NCBI RefSeq assembly: GCF_000427905.1
Contig: NZ_KE386604.1
Span: forward strand, 310,001-374,000
Length of the DNA stretch: 64,000 bases
Source of the DNA: Thermocrispum agreste DSM 44070
Lineage (GTDB): Bacteria; Actinomycetota; Actinomycetes; Mycobacteriales; Pseudonocardiaceae
Reading direction: 5' to 3'
The translations under genes were made by a program, and so were the position numbers. A model generated the notes under the pieces. It was not told where the DNA came from. It saw only the letters and a list, made by a program, of their open reading frames with translations, and made no database searches. Positions 34,940-44,976 of this stretch are shown one piece after another; the stretch's first letter is position 1, and each line of letters opens with the position of its first letter.

Positions 34940-35872
34940 ATGCAGATGTTGCTCGAGCGCAAGAAGCGCCGCATCGACGAGCTGGCGGCCGCCGGGCAAG
35001 GCGGCACCAGCTTGGCCAAGCAAGCGCTCAAGCGGATGCTGCGGGACCCGGTCGCGCTGGTCGGCCTGGTGATCGTGGTGCTGTTCGTGCTGCTCGCCGC
35101 GTTCGCTCCGCTGCTTGCCCCCAAGGACCCGTACCGGCCGTATCCGGAGCTGCTGGAGAACCTGACCGTCACGAACATCCCGGGGCCGATGCCCGGCTTC
35201 CTGCTGGGCAGCGATGCGGACGGGTTCGACTTCTTCTCCCGGCTGCTGGTCGCGTCCCAGCAGACGCTGATCGTGGCGGTGCTGGCCACCCTGTTCGGCC
35301 TGATGCTCGGGATGATCATCGGTGGCCTGGCCGGCGCGATCGGCGGCTGGGTGGACAGCCTGCTGATGCGGCTGGTCGACGTGCTGCTGTCGCTGCCCGC
35401 GCTGATCCTGGCGGTGTCCATCGCGGCACTGTTCGCGCGCAGCAACCAGTGGACGGTCATCATCGCGGTCGGCATGGTCAGCGTGCCGGTGTTCGCCCGC
35501 CTGTTGCGCGGCTCGATGCTGGCGCAGCGGGAAAGCGACCACGTGCTCGCGGCCACCGCGCTGGGCGTCAAGCGCACCACCATCGTGTTCCGGCACATGC
35601 TGCCGAACGCGCTCGGGCCGGTGATCGTGCAGGCCACGTTGACGCTGGCGACCGCGATCCTGGAGGCGGCCAGCCTGTCCTACCTCGGCCTCGGCGACCA
35701 GGATCCGTTTCGTGCCGAGTGGGGCCTGATGCTGGCGCAGGCGCAGCGCGTGTTCGAGGTCAAGCCGTCGCTGGCCTTCTTCCCGGCGGGCGCCATCATC
35801 GTCGTCGCGCTCGGGTTCACGCTGCTCGGCGAATCCATGCGCGAGGCCCTCGACCCCAAGAACCGCAGGTGA
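34940..35872 (+). CDS. Peptide ABC transporter permease, DppC/OppC type
   Basis: 310 residues. A cytoplasmic N-terminal stretch is followed by the OppC_N segment (L-A-K-Q-A-L-K-R-M-L-R-D-P-V-A-L-V-G-L) and five further membrane segments. The coupling loop contains D-H-V-L-A-A-T-A-L-G-V. It begins 1 base after the preceding stop, so translation is coupled. Partner of the DppB-type permease. Confidence 0.92.
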   Translation: MQMLLERKKRRIDELAAAGQGGTSLAKQALKRMLRDPVALVGLVIVVLFVLLAAFAPLLAPKDPYRPYPELLENLTVTNIPGPMPGFLLGSDADGFDFFSRLLVASQQTLIVAVLATLFGLMLGMIIGGLAGAIGGWVDSLLMRLVDVLLSLPALILAVSIAALFARSNQWTVIIAVGMVSVPVFARLLRGSMLAQRESDHVLAATALGVKRTTIVFRHMLPNALGPVIVQATLTLATAILEAASLSYLGLGDQDPFRAEWGLMLAQAQRVFEVKPSLAFFPAGAIIVVALGFTLLGESMREALDPKNRR

Positions 35873-35906
35873 TGGCGATGACATCGGAACGGAGGTGGAG
35901 CTGACC

Positions 35907-36914
35907 ATGGCGCTGCTGGAGGTCGAGGACCTCACCGTGGTGTTCGGTCGCAAGGGGATCGAGCCGACGGTGGCGGTGGACAAGGTGAGCTTCACCGTGG
36001 AATCGGGGCAGACGATCGGCCTGGTCGGTGAGTCGGGCAGCGGGAAGTCGGTGACCTCGCTGGCCATCATGGGCCTGCTGCCCAAGCGTGGCGTGCAGGT
36101 CACCGGGTCGGTGCGGTTCGAGGGCACCGAGCTGTTGTCGCTGTCGGACGCCCAGATGCGCGACCGGCGCGGCCGGGACCTGGGCATGGTGTTCCAGGAC
36201 CCGCTGTCGGCGCTGAACCCGGTGATCACCATCGGCAAGCAGCTGACCGAGACCCTGCAGCGGCACCAGGGCCTGGACAACAAGCAGGCGCGGGCCGAGG
36301 CGGTCGAGCTGCTGCAGAAGGTGGGCATCCCGGACCCGGCCCGGCGCATCGACGAGTACCCACATCAGCTGTCCGGCGGCATGCGGCAGCGGGTGATGAT
36401 CGCGATCGCGCTGGCGTGCCGCCCGAAGCTGCTGATCGCCGACGAGCCGACCACCGCGCTGGACGTCACCATCCAGGCGCAGATCCTGCGGCTGTTGTCG
36501 GAGCTGGTGGCCAACACCGAGACCGCGATGATCATGATCACGCACGACCTCGGTGTGGTCGCCGGCCTGTGCGACGAGGTGAACGTGATGTACGGGGGGC
36601 GCATCGTCGAGCGGGCCGAGCGGTATGCGCTGTTCGCCGAGCCGCGCCACCCGTACACCAACGGCCTGCTGGGCTCGATCCCGCGCCTGGACATGCCGCG
36701 GGGTGAGCGGCTGGTGCCGATCACCGGTTCGGTGATCGACAACATCCCGTGGACCGAGGGATGCGCGTTCGCGCCGCGCTGCCCGAACGCCAACGACGAC
36801 TGTGTCCAGGGGCCGCCGCCGCTGGAAGAGCTGCCCGGCGGCCGCATGCTGCGCTGCTACCACCCGGTCGAACCCGCGGCGGAGCAGCCGGCGACTTCGG
36901 AGGTTGCGCGATGA
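35907..36914 (+). CDS. Peptide ABC transporter ATPase, DppD/OppD type
   Basis: 335 residues. The Walker A is G-E-S-G-S-G-K-S near residue 40, the signature is L-S-G-G-M-R-Q-R, and Walker [13 protein letters not shown] precedes the H-loop T-H-D-L-G-V. The C-terminal oligopeptide/dipeptide domain has the cysteine motif [15 protein letters not shown]. The start is ATG 35907, with GGAGG at proper spacing; GTG 35895 overlaps the ribosome site. It overlaps the next gene by ATGA. Confidence 0.93.
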   Translation: MALLEVEDLTVVFGRKGIEPTVAVDKVSFTVESGQTIGLVGESGSGKSVTSLAIMGLLPKRGVQVTGSVRFEGTELLSLSDAQMRDRRGRDLGMVFQDPLSALNPVITIGKQLTETLQRHQGLDNKQARAEAVELLQKVGIPDPARRIDEYPHQLSGGMRQRVMIAIALACRPKLLIADEPTTALDVTIQAQILRLLSELVANTETAMIMITHDLGVVAGLCDEVNVMYGGRIVERAERYALFAEPRHPYTNGLLGSIPRLDMPRGERLVPITGSVIDNIPWTEGCAFAPRCPNANDDCVQGPPPLEELPGGRMLRCYHPVEPAAEQPATSEVAR

Positions 36915-38047
36915 CCCAGACCGCGGAGCAGATTCAGCCGGAGGCGCCGGGCACCTCCGACGTGCTGGTCAGCGTCGAGGACCTGAAGGTGCACTTCCCG
37001 ATCAAGCGCGGCATCATCCTGGACCGCGTGGTCGGGCACGTCTACGCGGTCGACGGCGTCGATCTCGTCGTGCGCCGGGGGGAGACCTACGGCCTGGTCG
37101 GCGAATCCGGGTGTGGCAAGACGACGCTGGGCCGGGCGCTGCTACGGCTGGTCGAACCCACCGGCGGCCGCACGGTCTTCGACGGTGTGGATCTGTCCAC
37201 GCTCGACGGCGAGGAGCTGCGCCGCATGCGCCGACGGATGCAGATGGTGTTCCAGGACCCGTTGTCCAGCCTCGATCCACGCCAGTCGGTGGAGTCGATC
37301 CTGGTCGAGGGAATGCGCGCGCACGGACTGGCCAAGGATCGGCAGCAGACCGGGAAACGCCTGCGGGAGCTGCTCGACGCGGTCGGCCTGCCGTCGTACT
37401 CGCTGTACAAGTACCCGCACGAGTTCTCGGGCGGGCAGCGGCAGCGCATCGGGATCGCCCGGGCGTTGACCGTGCAACCGGACCTGATCGTGGCGGACGA
37501 GCCGGTGTCGGCGCTGGACGTCTCGGTGCAGGCACAGGTGATCAACCTGCTGGAGGACCTGCAGGGCGAGTTCGGCCTCACCTACATCGTCATCGCGCAC
37601 GACCTCGCGGTGGTGCGGCACATCTCCGACCGCATCGGCGTGATGTATCTGGGCTCGGTGGTCGAGGAAGCAGATTCGGACGAGCTGTACCAGACGCCGC
37701 TGCATCCGTACACGCGTGCGCTGCTGTCGGCCATCCCGGTGCCGGACCCGGTCGTGGAGGATTCCCGCGAACAGATCCTGTTGGCCGGGGACCTGCCGTC
37801 GCCGGCCAAGCCGCCCGCTGGGTGCCGCTTCCACACCCGCTGCCCGTGGCGGCAGGAGCAGAAGTGCGCCACCGAACGGCCCGAGCTGCGGGAGATCCGC
37901 CCCGGTCACCGGGTGGCATGCCACTGGGCCGAGGACATCGAAGCGGGCAAGATCACCCGCCACGAAGTCGAACCCGAACTGGTGGAAACGGAAGTCGGCC
38001 CGCGCGACGTCCCGGACACCCCGGTCACGGTCACCGACATCGTCTGA
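36911..38047 (+). CDS. Peptide ABC transporter ATPase, DppF/OppF type
   Basis: 378 residues. Walker A G-E-S-G-C-G-K-T, signature F-S-G-G-Q-R-Q-R and Walker [13 protein letters not shown] are present. The C-terminal Fe-S/oligopeptide motif is [10 protein letters not shown]. Residues 1-30 are a polar extension and the last ~40 an acidic tail. Coupled to the DppD-type ATPase by ATGA. It completes the two-ATPase peptide importer and is followed by a strong terminator. Confidence 0.93.
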   Translation: MTQTAEQIQPEAPGTSDVLVSVEDLKVHFPIKRGIILDRVVGHVYAVDGVDLVVRRGETYGLVGESGCGKTTLGRALLRLVEPTGGRTVFDGVDLSTLDGEELRRMRRRMQMVFQDPLSSLDPRQSVESILVEGMRAHGLAKDRQQTGKRLRELLDAVGLPSYSLYKYPHEFSGGQRQRIGIARALTVQPDLIVADEPVSALDVSVQAQVINLLEDLQGEFGLTYIVIAHDLAVVRHISDRIGVMYLGSVVEEADSDELYQTPLHPYTRALLSAIPVPDPVVEDSREQILLAGDLPSPAKPPAGCRFHTRCPWRQEQKCATERPELREIRPGHRVACHWAEDIEAGKITRHEVEPELVETEVGPRDVPDTPVTVTDIV

Positions 38048-38075
38048 CCGCCCGTCTCCAAGACGTCGACGTGAG

Positions 38076-38103
38076 TGAGCGGGCAGGTTGTCCTGCCCGC
38101 TCA
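38076..38103 (+). terminator. Terminator of the peptide transporter operon
   Basis: TGAGCGGGCAGG and CCTGCCCGCTCA form a perfect 12-bp stem around TTGT, 28 bases after the last ATPase stop. There is no clear U-run. Confidence 0.82.
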
Positions 38104-38417
38104 TTGCGCATTCCTGACGCGGAGTCGTGGCAAGAACTTCCGATCCGACGTCACTCCGTGATGTCGACCTGGTTCGGGGCACGGGTTCGTGACCGGGGCG
38201 ATCGACGGCAAGACCACCGCGTGCTTCGAGACGGTGCCTCCGCTCGTCCGCGACCCGTCGGACGGCGAAATGCGGCCGGATCGGGCGGTTGGGTCGAACC
38301 GGACGAGGAGCACGGCCGGCCGATTGCCAAGGCACTACTGGAGCACCGGATGGGCGCGAGTCGATCCACGGTGGCTGGAGCAGAGCATCCGACCAGAGCA
38401 CCCGACCCACGGCGGTC
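38104..38417. other. Intergenic stretch between terminator and repeat array, no gene recognised
   Basis: About 310 bases. Frames on both strands give no recognisable protein and no ribosome site. The right part contains degenerate relatives of the 22-bp repeat (GGAGCAC and GGAGCAGAGCATCCGACC around 38340-38400), suggesting the array once extended further left. Confidence 0.45.
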
Positions 38418-38547
38418 GGAGCAGCAGCACCGACGTACTGGAGCAGCAGCACTGACGTGCTGGAGCAGCAGCACTGACGTGCTGGAGCAGCAGCACTGAC
38501 GTGCTGGAGCAGCAGCACTGACGTGCTGGAGCAGCAGCATCCGACGT
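38418..38547. repeat. Tandem array of a 22-bp palindrome-containing repeat
   Basis: Five full units (starts 38418, 38440, 38462, 38484, 38506) and a partial sixth at 38528, spaced exactly 22 bases. The units from 38440 to 38527 are identical. Each unit joins GGAGCAGCAG to CACTGACGTGCT; the centre CAGCAC-TGAC-GTGCTG is an inverted repeat, so each unit can form a hairpin and neighbouring units can pair in alternative registers. The period is not a multiple of three, arguing against coding. It lies between the peptide ABC operon and the 3' end of the EamA gene. No spacers, hence not CRISPR. Confidence 0.88.
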
Positions 38548-38579
38548 ATCTGCGTGCCTGGTGATCTGCGGCACCGAAA

Positions 38580-39536
38580 TCAGGTGGCGCGGCTGCTCAG
38601 CGGCGAAGCCGGCGCAGGCTCTGTGGCGTCGACCGCCAAGGCCGTCGGCTGCGGCCGTTTCCGCCCGGGCAGTGAGCCGAGCAGGACACCGGTGATGACC
38701 ACCACGCTCGCGATCAGTTCGACCGCGGTGGGCTGCTCGCCGAGGACGATCATCGCGGACGTCATGCCGACGATCGGCACCAGCAGCGAGAACGGAGCGA
38801 CGGCGGTGGCCGGGTTGCGCCGCATGAGCGCGGTCCAGATGCCCGTGCCGGTGATCGTGGCGGCCAGCACGATGTAGGCCAGCCCGGCCAGCGCCAGCCA
38901 CCCGGAGGGCGTAGCCACCGTGGTCAGCGCCTGCCATCCGGCGGCCGGGCCTTCGAAGATCACCGACAGCGCATACAACGGCACCGGCGGGACGATGCAC
39001 ATCCACAGCATCACGTGCAGCGGATTGACGTCGGGCCGGCCTTCCAGCGCCTTCCTGCTGCACAAGTTGCCGATCGCCCAGCTCAGCGCGGCGAGCACGG
39101 TGAGCAGCACCGGCAGCACGGCCGCGTACTCGGCGCGCCGCCATGCGATGGCGGCCATGCCGCCCACCGCGAGCAGGATCCCGGTGACGGCTCGCCAGGA
39201 GAGCTTCTCGCCGAGCAGTAGCCAGCCCAGCAACACCGTGAACGGGGCGGAAGCCTGCAAGACCAGGGAAGCGAGGCCGGTGGGCATACCGGCGTGCATT
39301 CCGACGAACAGGAACGCGAACTGCCCGGTGCCGAAGCCGAGTCCGTAGCCGATCAGCCAGCGCAGCGGCACCTGCGGCCGCGGGACGAGCAGCAGCGTCG
39401 GCACGGCGATGACGACGAACCGCAACGCGCCCGCGAACAGCGGTGGGAAGTGCTCCAGCGTGGCGTGGATGGCCAGGAAGTTGATGCCCCACAGCACGGC
39501 GACCGACGTGGCGAGAAGGCGATCACGGACGGGCAT
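38580..39536 (-). CDS. EamA/DMT-family transporter (RhaT-like)
   Basis: 318 residues and about ten hydrophobic helices in two EamA repeats: W-G-I-N-F-L-A-I-H-A-T-L and the second-half W-A-I-G-N-L-C-S-R-K-A-L. A typical motif S-A-P-F-T-V-L-L-G-W-L-L-L-G-E-K-L ends the first repeat. It exports metabolites such as amino acids or related compounds; substrate unknown. ATG 39536 with GGAG upstream is preferred. It is divergent from the LysR regulator, its likely controller. Confidence 0.88.
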   Translation of the reverse strand: MPVRDRLLATSVAVLWGINFLAIHATLEHFPPLFAGALRFVVIAVPTLLLVPRPQVPLRWLIGYGLGFGTGQFAFLFVGMHAGMPTGLASLVLQASAPFTVLLGWLLLGEKLSWRAVTGILLAVGGMAAIAWRRAEYAAVLPVLLTVLAALSWAIGNLCSRKALEGRPDVNPLHVMLWMCIVPPVPLYALSVIFEGPAAGWQALTTVATPSGWLALAGLAYIVLAATITGTGIWTALMRRNPATAVAPFSLLVPIVGMTSAMIVLGEQPTAVELIASVVVITGVLLGSLPGRKRPQPTALAVDATEPAPASPLSSRAT

Positions 39537-39607
39537 GTCTCCACACTGCGCAGAGATGACCTTGAAGACAAACGAATTGTTCTTTCGCATTTGTGTAGCT
39601 TTGCTTC

Positions 39608-40522
39608 ATGGACATTGCCCGGTTGCGCGCGTTGCGCGAGTTCGCCGACCGCGGCAGCATCGCGGCCGCCGCCGCCGCGCTGCACTGCACGCCATCTGCG
39701 GTGTCGCAGCAGCTCAAGGCGCTGCAAGCGGAAGTCGGCGTTCCGCTGACCGAGCCGCACGGCCGCGGCTTGCGGCTGACCGACGCGGGCCGGGCCCTCG
39801 TGGTGCACGCCGACGAGGTGCTCGGAGCGGTGGCACGGGCGGAGGCCGAGCTGGAGAGCTACCGTGCCGGTCCCCGCGGCAGAGTCCGGCTGGCGATCTT
39901 CCCGTCCGCCGCGCTCATGGTGCTTCCCGGCCTGCTGCACCGCGTCGCGCAGGTCGACGGCCTCGAACTCGAGGTGCGTGACGTGGACATGTCGCCGCCG
40001 GAAGTGCCCGGCCTGCTCGCCGACTTCGACGTCGTGGTCACTCACCGCGACGAGCACGCCGACCCCTGGCCGACGGATCGCATGGACGTCGAACCCTTGC
40101 TCCGGGAACCGCTCGACGTGGTGCTTCCGCCCGGGCACCGGCTGGCGAAGCGGCGGAAGGTCGAACTGAGCGACCTGGCGCACGAGCGGTGGATCTCGGT
40201 CGACATCGGCTTTCCGGTCGACGACGTGCTGCGGTCGTTGGCCGTCCGCACCGGTGTCCGTGCCAACATCGTGCACCGGATCAACGACTTCAGGATCACC
40301 GAGGCGCTGGTCGCGGCCGGGCATGGCGTGGCACTGCTGCCTCGCTACACGGTCGACACCCGCGGCGGGAAGCGGCTGTTGCGCAAACCACTGGCCGGGA
40401 CGCGTGCCGCCAGACACATCGACGCGGTGCTGCGCCCCAGCTCCCGCGCCCGTCCCGCGGTGTGCCGCCTCGTCGAGCTGCTGCACGCCGAAGTCGTGGC
40501 AGCGGTCAAGGAACCGCGCTGA
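39608..40522 (+). CDS. LysR-type transcriptional regulator
   Basis: 304 residues. The N-terminal wHTH shows L-R-A-L-R-E-F-A-D-R-G-S-I-A-A-A-A-A-A-L and S-A-V-S-Q-Q-L-K-A-L. The LysR substrate domain spans ~90-300. ATG 39608 lacks a convincing Shine-Dalgarno but lies 6-7 bases after a TAGCTT hexamer, so a leaderless transcript is possible. The 71-base divergent region with EamA presumably holds its binding site. It likely activates the exporter in response to a metabolite. Confidence 0.9.
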   Translation: MDIARLRALREFADRGSIAAAAAALHCTPSAVSQQLKALQAEVGVPLTEPHGRGLRLTDAGRALVVHADEVLGAVARAEAELESYRAGPRGRVRLAIFPSAALMVLPGLLHRVAQVDGLELEVRDVDMSPPEVPGLLADFDVVVTHRDEHADPWPTDRMDVEPLLREPLDVVLPPGHRLAKRRKVELSDLAHERWISVDIGFPVDDVLRSLAVRTGVRANIVHRINDFRITEALVAAGHGVALLPRYTVDTRGGKRLLRKPLAGTRAARHIDAVLRPSSRARPAVCRLVELLHAEVVAAVKEPR

Positions 40523-40569
40523 TCAACAAGGGTTGACCTCTACTTATCTTGAAGTTTTAGCGTGGGGGA

Positions 40570-41547
40570 ATGCACGCGATCCGGCAGTACGAATTCGGCC
40601 CACCGGCGACCCTGCGCTACGAGGAGGTGCCGGACCCGGCTCCCGCCGAGGGGCAGGTCCGCATCGCCGTCACCGTGGCCGGGGTGCACTTCGTCGACAC
40701 CCTGATCCGGCGAGGGGATGGTCCGCGACCGCGGCCGGTGTTGCCGATGACACCCGGCAGGGAAGTCGCCGGGGTGATCGACGCGATCGGTGACGGAGTC
40801 GACGTCGAGTGGCTGGGGGCGCGCGTCGTGGCCCACCTCGGCATGGCGTCGGGAGGCTACGCCGAGCGCGCGGTGACCAGCGTGGAGTCGGTGCACAGGC
40901 TGCCGGATTCGCTCGCCGACGACGTCGCGGTCGCGATGATCGGTACCGGGCGCACGGCCATGGCGATCCTGGCGAATCTGCGGCTCACCGGCGACGACGT
41001 CGTGCTGATCACCGGGGCGTCCGGGGGACTGGGTGGCCTGCTGCTGCAGGCGGCCCGCAACGCGGGAGCGCTGACGGTCGGGCTGGTGAGCAGCGAGGCG
41101 AAGGCGGAGCGAGCGCGGGATCTCGGCGCGGACGTCGTGCAGGAGTACTCGCGAGCCGGGTGGACGGATCAGCTTCGTACCGCGCTCGGCGAGCGCGAGC
41201 CGACCATCGTTCTCGATGGAGTTGGCGGCAAGTACGGCGCCGGCGCCCTCGCACTGCTGGGGCAGGGCGGGCGGCTGCTGGTGTACGGGTGGTCGTCCGG
41301 CGAGCCGGTGCCGCTCGACGCCGCGGACCTCATCGACCGGGGGATCACGGTGGCCCCGGCGATCGACCGGCGACTGCTCCAGCGGCCCGGTGGCATGCGG
41401 GAGCTGGAGTCGCGGGCGCTGGCGGCGGCCGCCGAAGGTGACCTTCGGCCGGAAGTCAGCACGAAGTTCCCGCTGCACCAGGCCGCCGAGGCGCACGCGG
41501 CCGTGGAGTCGAGGGCCACCGTGGGCAAAGTGCTTCTCGTTCCGTGA
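40570..41547 (+). CDS. Zinc-type (MDR) dehydrogenase, quinone oxidoreductase-like
   Basis: 325 residues. N-terminal I-R-Q-Y-E-F-G-P-P-A-T-L-R-Y and P-G-R-E-V-A-G-V-I are MDR motifs, and the Rossmann loop is I-T-G-A-S-G-G-L-G-G-L. No catalytic or structural zinc cluster is visible, so it is a quinone-reductase-like enoyl reductase rather than an alcohol dehydrogenase. It starts 48 bases after the LysR gene, in the same direction, and could be co-transcribed; TTGACC at 40533 is a possible -35. Confidence 0.85.
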   Translation: MHAIRQYEFGPPATLRYEEVPDPAPAEGQVRIAVTVAGVHFVDTLIRRGDGPRPRPVLPMTPGREVAGVIDAIGDGVDVEWLGARVVAHLGMASGGYAERAVTSVESVHRLPDSLADDVAVAMIGTGRTAMAILANLRLTGDDVVLITGASGGLGGLLLQAARNAGALTVGLVSSEAKAERARDLGADVVQEYSRAGWTDQLRTALGEREPTIVLDGVGGKYGAGALALLGQGGRLLVYGWSSGEPVPLDAADLIDRGITVAPAIDRRLLQRPGGMRELESRALAAAAEGDLRPEVSTKFPLHQAAEAHAAVESRATVGKVLLVP

Positions 41548-41620
41548 CGGCCGGGGCCGCAGGGGCCGCCCAGGTGAGCGGACGACGGGCGTCGGGCGCT
41601 GGATCCCGCCGACGCCAGAA

Positions 41621-41740
41621 ATTCCGGCTGCAGCCGGAATATCCGGGCGAGCCACGGCGTTGCACACGACACACCGGTATTTCGGGGCCGGTGCCGGACA
41701 CCAGCACCTCAACACCGGGAATCGGGGCCGGTGTGCTGGT
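41621..41740. repeat. Cluster of inverted repeats between convergent genes
   Basis: ATTCCGGCTGCAGCCGGAAT (41621-41640) is a perfect 20-base palindrome. Two related hairpins follow: CACCGG/CCGGTG at 41672-41693 and ACACCGG/CCGGTGT at 41712-41734, with similar loops. ACCAGCAC (41700) is also complementary to GTGCTGGT (41733). Position after the dehydrogenase stop and before the leuA terminator suggests termination or a degraded repeat element. Confidence 0.65.
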
Positions 41741-41759
41741 CTCCGGGATCGCCGGGGGA

Positions 41760-41792
41760 GCTGGGCCCGCGCCAGGCGGCCGCGGGCCCAGC
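41760..41792 (-). terminator. leuA terminator
   Basis: GCTGGGCCCGCG (41760-41771) and CGCGGGCCCAGC (41781-41792) form a perfect 12-bp stem with a 9-base loop. It lies 6 bases beyond the leuA stop on the minus strand. No U-run. Confidence 0.8.
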
Positions 41793-41798
41793 AACGTG

Positions 41799-43664
<1,866 letters not shown>

Positions 43665-43715
43665 TCAGGCCCCGTCGCGGCAGCGAAGCAGGAGGGCACG
43701 CGCCACGTCAGTCAC
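43665..43715 (-). CDS. leuA leader peptide with three consecutive leucine codons
   Basis: A 16-codon frame (V-T-D-V-A-R-A-L-L-L-R-C-R-D-G-A, then TGA), or 13 codons from the internal GTG at 43706. The three Leu codons are CTC CTG CTT. No Shine-Dalgarno is seen before either GTG. TATCGT (43719-43714) lies 7 bases before GTG 43706, which fits a leaderless transcript starting at that GTG. Leu-rich leader peptides before leuA are known or predicted in actinobacteria. Low leucyl-tRNA should stall the ribosome at the LLL codons and expose the leuA ribosome site, giving translation-level attenuation. Confidence 0.72.
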   Translation of the reverse strand: MTDVARALLLRCRDGA

Positions 43716-43741
43716 GATAGCGCGGCCGCGGCGGTGCGCAA
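43714..43741 (-). promoter_or_regulatory. Candidate leuA promoter
   Basis: TTGCGC (43741-43736) and TATCGT (43719-43714), spacer 16 bases, are a plausible sigma-70-type -35/-10 pair. Transcription from about 43706 would begin at the leader-peptide GTG. Confidence 0.45.
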
Positions 43742-43845
43742 ACACCCACCCGGACATCTCACATGCGCACGGAGATCAATCAATGCGATAAATCCGGCGT
43801 CGCGCCCCGTGGCGTTGGTCGGACGAACGTGCCAAACTTCCGGCC

Positions 43846-44214
43846 ATGGGCGAGCACACCGACAAGCCAGCGGCGGAGCAGACCACCGCCAAGCGCGACG
43901 TCGACTGGGGCGAGATCAAGGATCGCTTCGTCGGCTTGCTGGCGGGTGTCGTGCGCTGGGTATGCCTGATCTTCGCGCTGATCCTCGTGCTGCACGTGGT
44001 GTTCGTGGTGGCCGAGGCCAACCCGGCGAACGGCGTCGTGCAGTTCGTCGACGGCTGGGCGGATCGGCTCACGCTCGGCGTTGGTGACTTGTTCACCCCG
44101 GGCGACGCGAAGTTGCGCACGCTGATCAACTACGGCATCGCCGCCGTTCTGTGGCTGATCATCTCCAACGTGGGCTCGAAGATCATCCGGCGAGTCGGCG
44201 GCGTGCGCGGCTGA
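43846..44214 (+). CDS. Small two-helix membrane protein, unknown function
   Basis: 122 residues. A polar N-terminus (1-30) is followed by a membrane helix at ~33-55 (L-L-A-G-V-V-R-W-V-C-L-I-F-A-L-I-L-V-L), an amphipathic middle, and a second membrane helix at ~95-110 (Y-G-I-A-A-V-L-W-L-I-I). A basic K-I-I-R-R-V-G-G-V-R-G tail ends it. I do not recognise a named family, but composition and the conserved-looking position beside leuA suggest a real actinobacterial membrane protein. Divergent from leuA. Confidence 0.7.
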   Translation: MGEHTDKPAAEQTTAKRDVDWGEIKDRFVGLLAGVVRWVCLIFALILVLHVVFVVAEANPANGVVQFVDGWADRLTLGVGDLFTPGDAKLRTLINYGIAAVLWLIISNVGSKIIRRVGGVRG

Positions 44215-44243
44215 CCTGCTGCCGGGCGGTGCCTGCCCCGGTC

Positions 44244-44335
44244 AGTCGGAACGGTCGCGGCCCGGGAAGCCAGAACGGTCACGGCCCCGGGCAGCCGGAA
44301 CGGTCACGGCATCGGGAAGCCAGAACGGTCACGTG
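44244..44335. repeat. Four-copy imperfect tandem repeat, ~25-bp period
   Basis: GAACGGTC recurs at 44249, 44273, 44298 and 44323 within a ~25-base unit resembling AGCCAGAACGGTCACGGCCC. The first copy is the most divergent. It lies between the convergent membrane-protein and nitroreductase genes and is non-coding. Confidence 0.75.
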
Positions 44336-44385
44336 TTCGCCTGACGGCGCGAAGCAGGTACGTGGTCCGGCGACAGCCGTGCTGC

Positions 44386-44976
44386 TCAGAAGGCGGGCTT
44401 GTTCCAGTCGCGCAACGCGATCTCGCTCAGCGGCAGCCGCTTCCGCGGTGCCCGCTCCCGCTCGATCAGCGATTCGTGACCGAGGATCTCCGGGTCCGTC
44501 GGCTTGCCGACGGCGATGGCGACGACCGGCTCGACGTCCTCGGGCAGCGCGAACTCCTTGCGGACCGCGTCCGCGTCGAACCCGGCCATCTGGTGTCCGG
44601 CGAAGCCTTCGGCGACCGCTTGCAGCACCAGATTCTCGGCAGCCAGCGCCACACCGTAGGTGGCGTAGGGGATCTCACCCTTCTCGTTGCGGGTGACGGC
44701 GAGGCCGATCAGCAGCGCGCAGGCACGATGCGCCCACGCCTGGTTCGCCTCGGTCAGCGTGCCCAGAATCCGGTCGAACGTCTCCGAGCCCCGGGCGCCG
44801 ACCAGGAACCGCGCCGGCTGGGTGTTGCCGTACGAGGGCGCCCAGCGGGCGGCCTCCAGCAGCGCCCGCAGTTGCCGTTCGTCGATCTTCTCGTCGGGGT
44901 CGAGCGCACGCGGGCTCCACCGGCGGGCGATCAGCTCGTGCAGTTCCACGCTGCTCTCGGCTGGCTTGTCGGTCAT
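44386..44976 (-). CDS. Nitroreductase-family flavoprotein
   Basis: 196 residues of the FMN-dependent nitroreductase fold: I-A-R-R-W-S-P-R-A-L-D near the start (FMN-phosphate Arg), A-P-S-Y-G-N-T-Q-P-A-R-F, Y-G-V-A-L-A-A-E-N-L-V-L-Q-A and V-A-I-A-V-G-K-P. It reduces nitro- or quinone-type compounds with NAD(P)H; the physiological substrate is unknown. ATG 44976 overlaps the stop of the upstream glycosyltransferase gene (ATGA), so the two are translationally coupled. Confidence 0.88.
   Translation of the reverse strand: MTDKPAESSVELHELIARRWSPRALDPDEKIDERQLRALLEAARWAPSYGNTQPARFLVGARGSETFDRILGTLTEANQAWAHRACALLIGLAVTRNEKGEIPYATYGVALAAENLVLQAVAEGFAGHQMAGFDADAVRKEFALPEDVEPVVAIAVGKPTDPEILGHESLIERERAPRKRLPLSEIALRDWNKPAF

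Noticed and set aside
38418-38547. CRISPR array
   Set aside because: Repeats are directly adjacent without spacers and there are no cas genes in the window.
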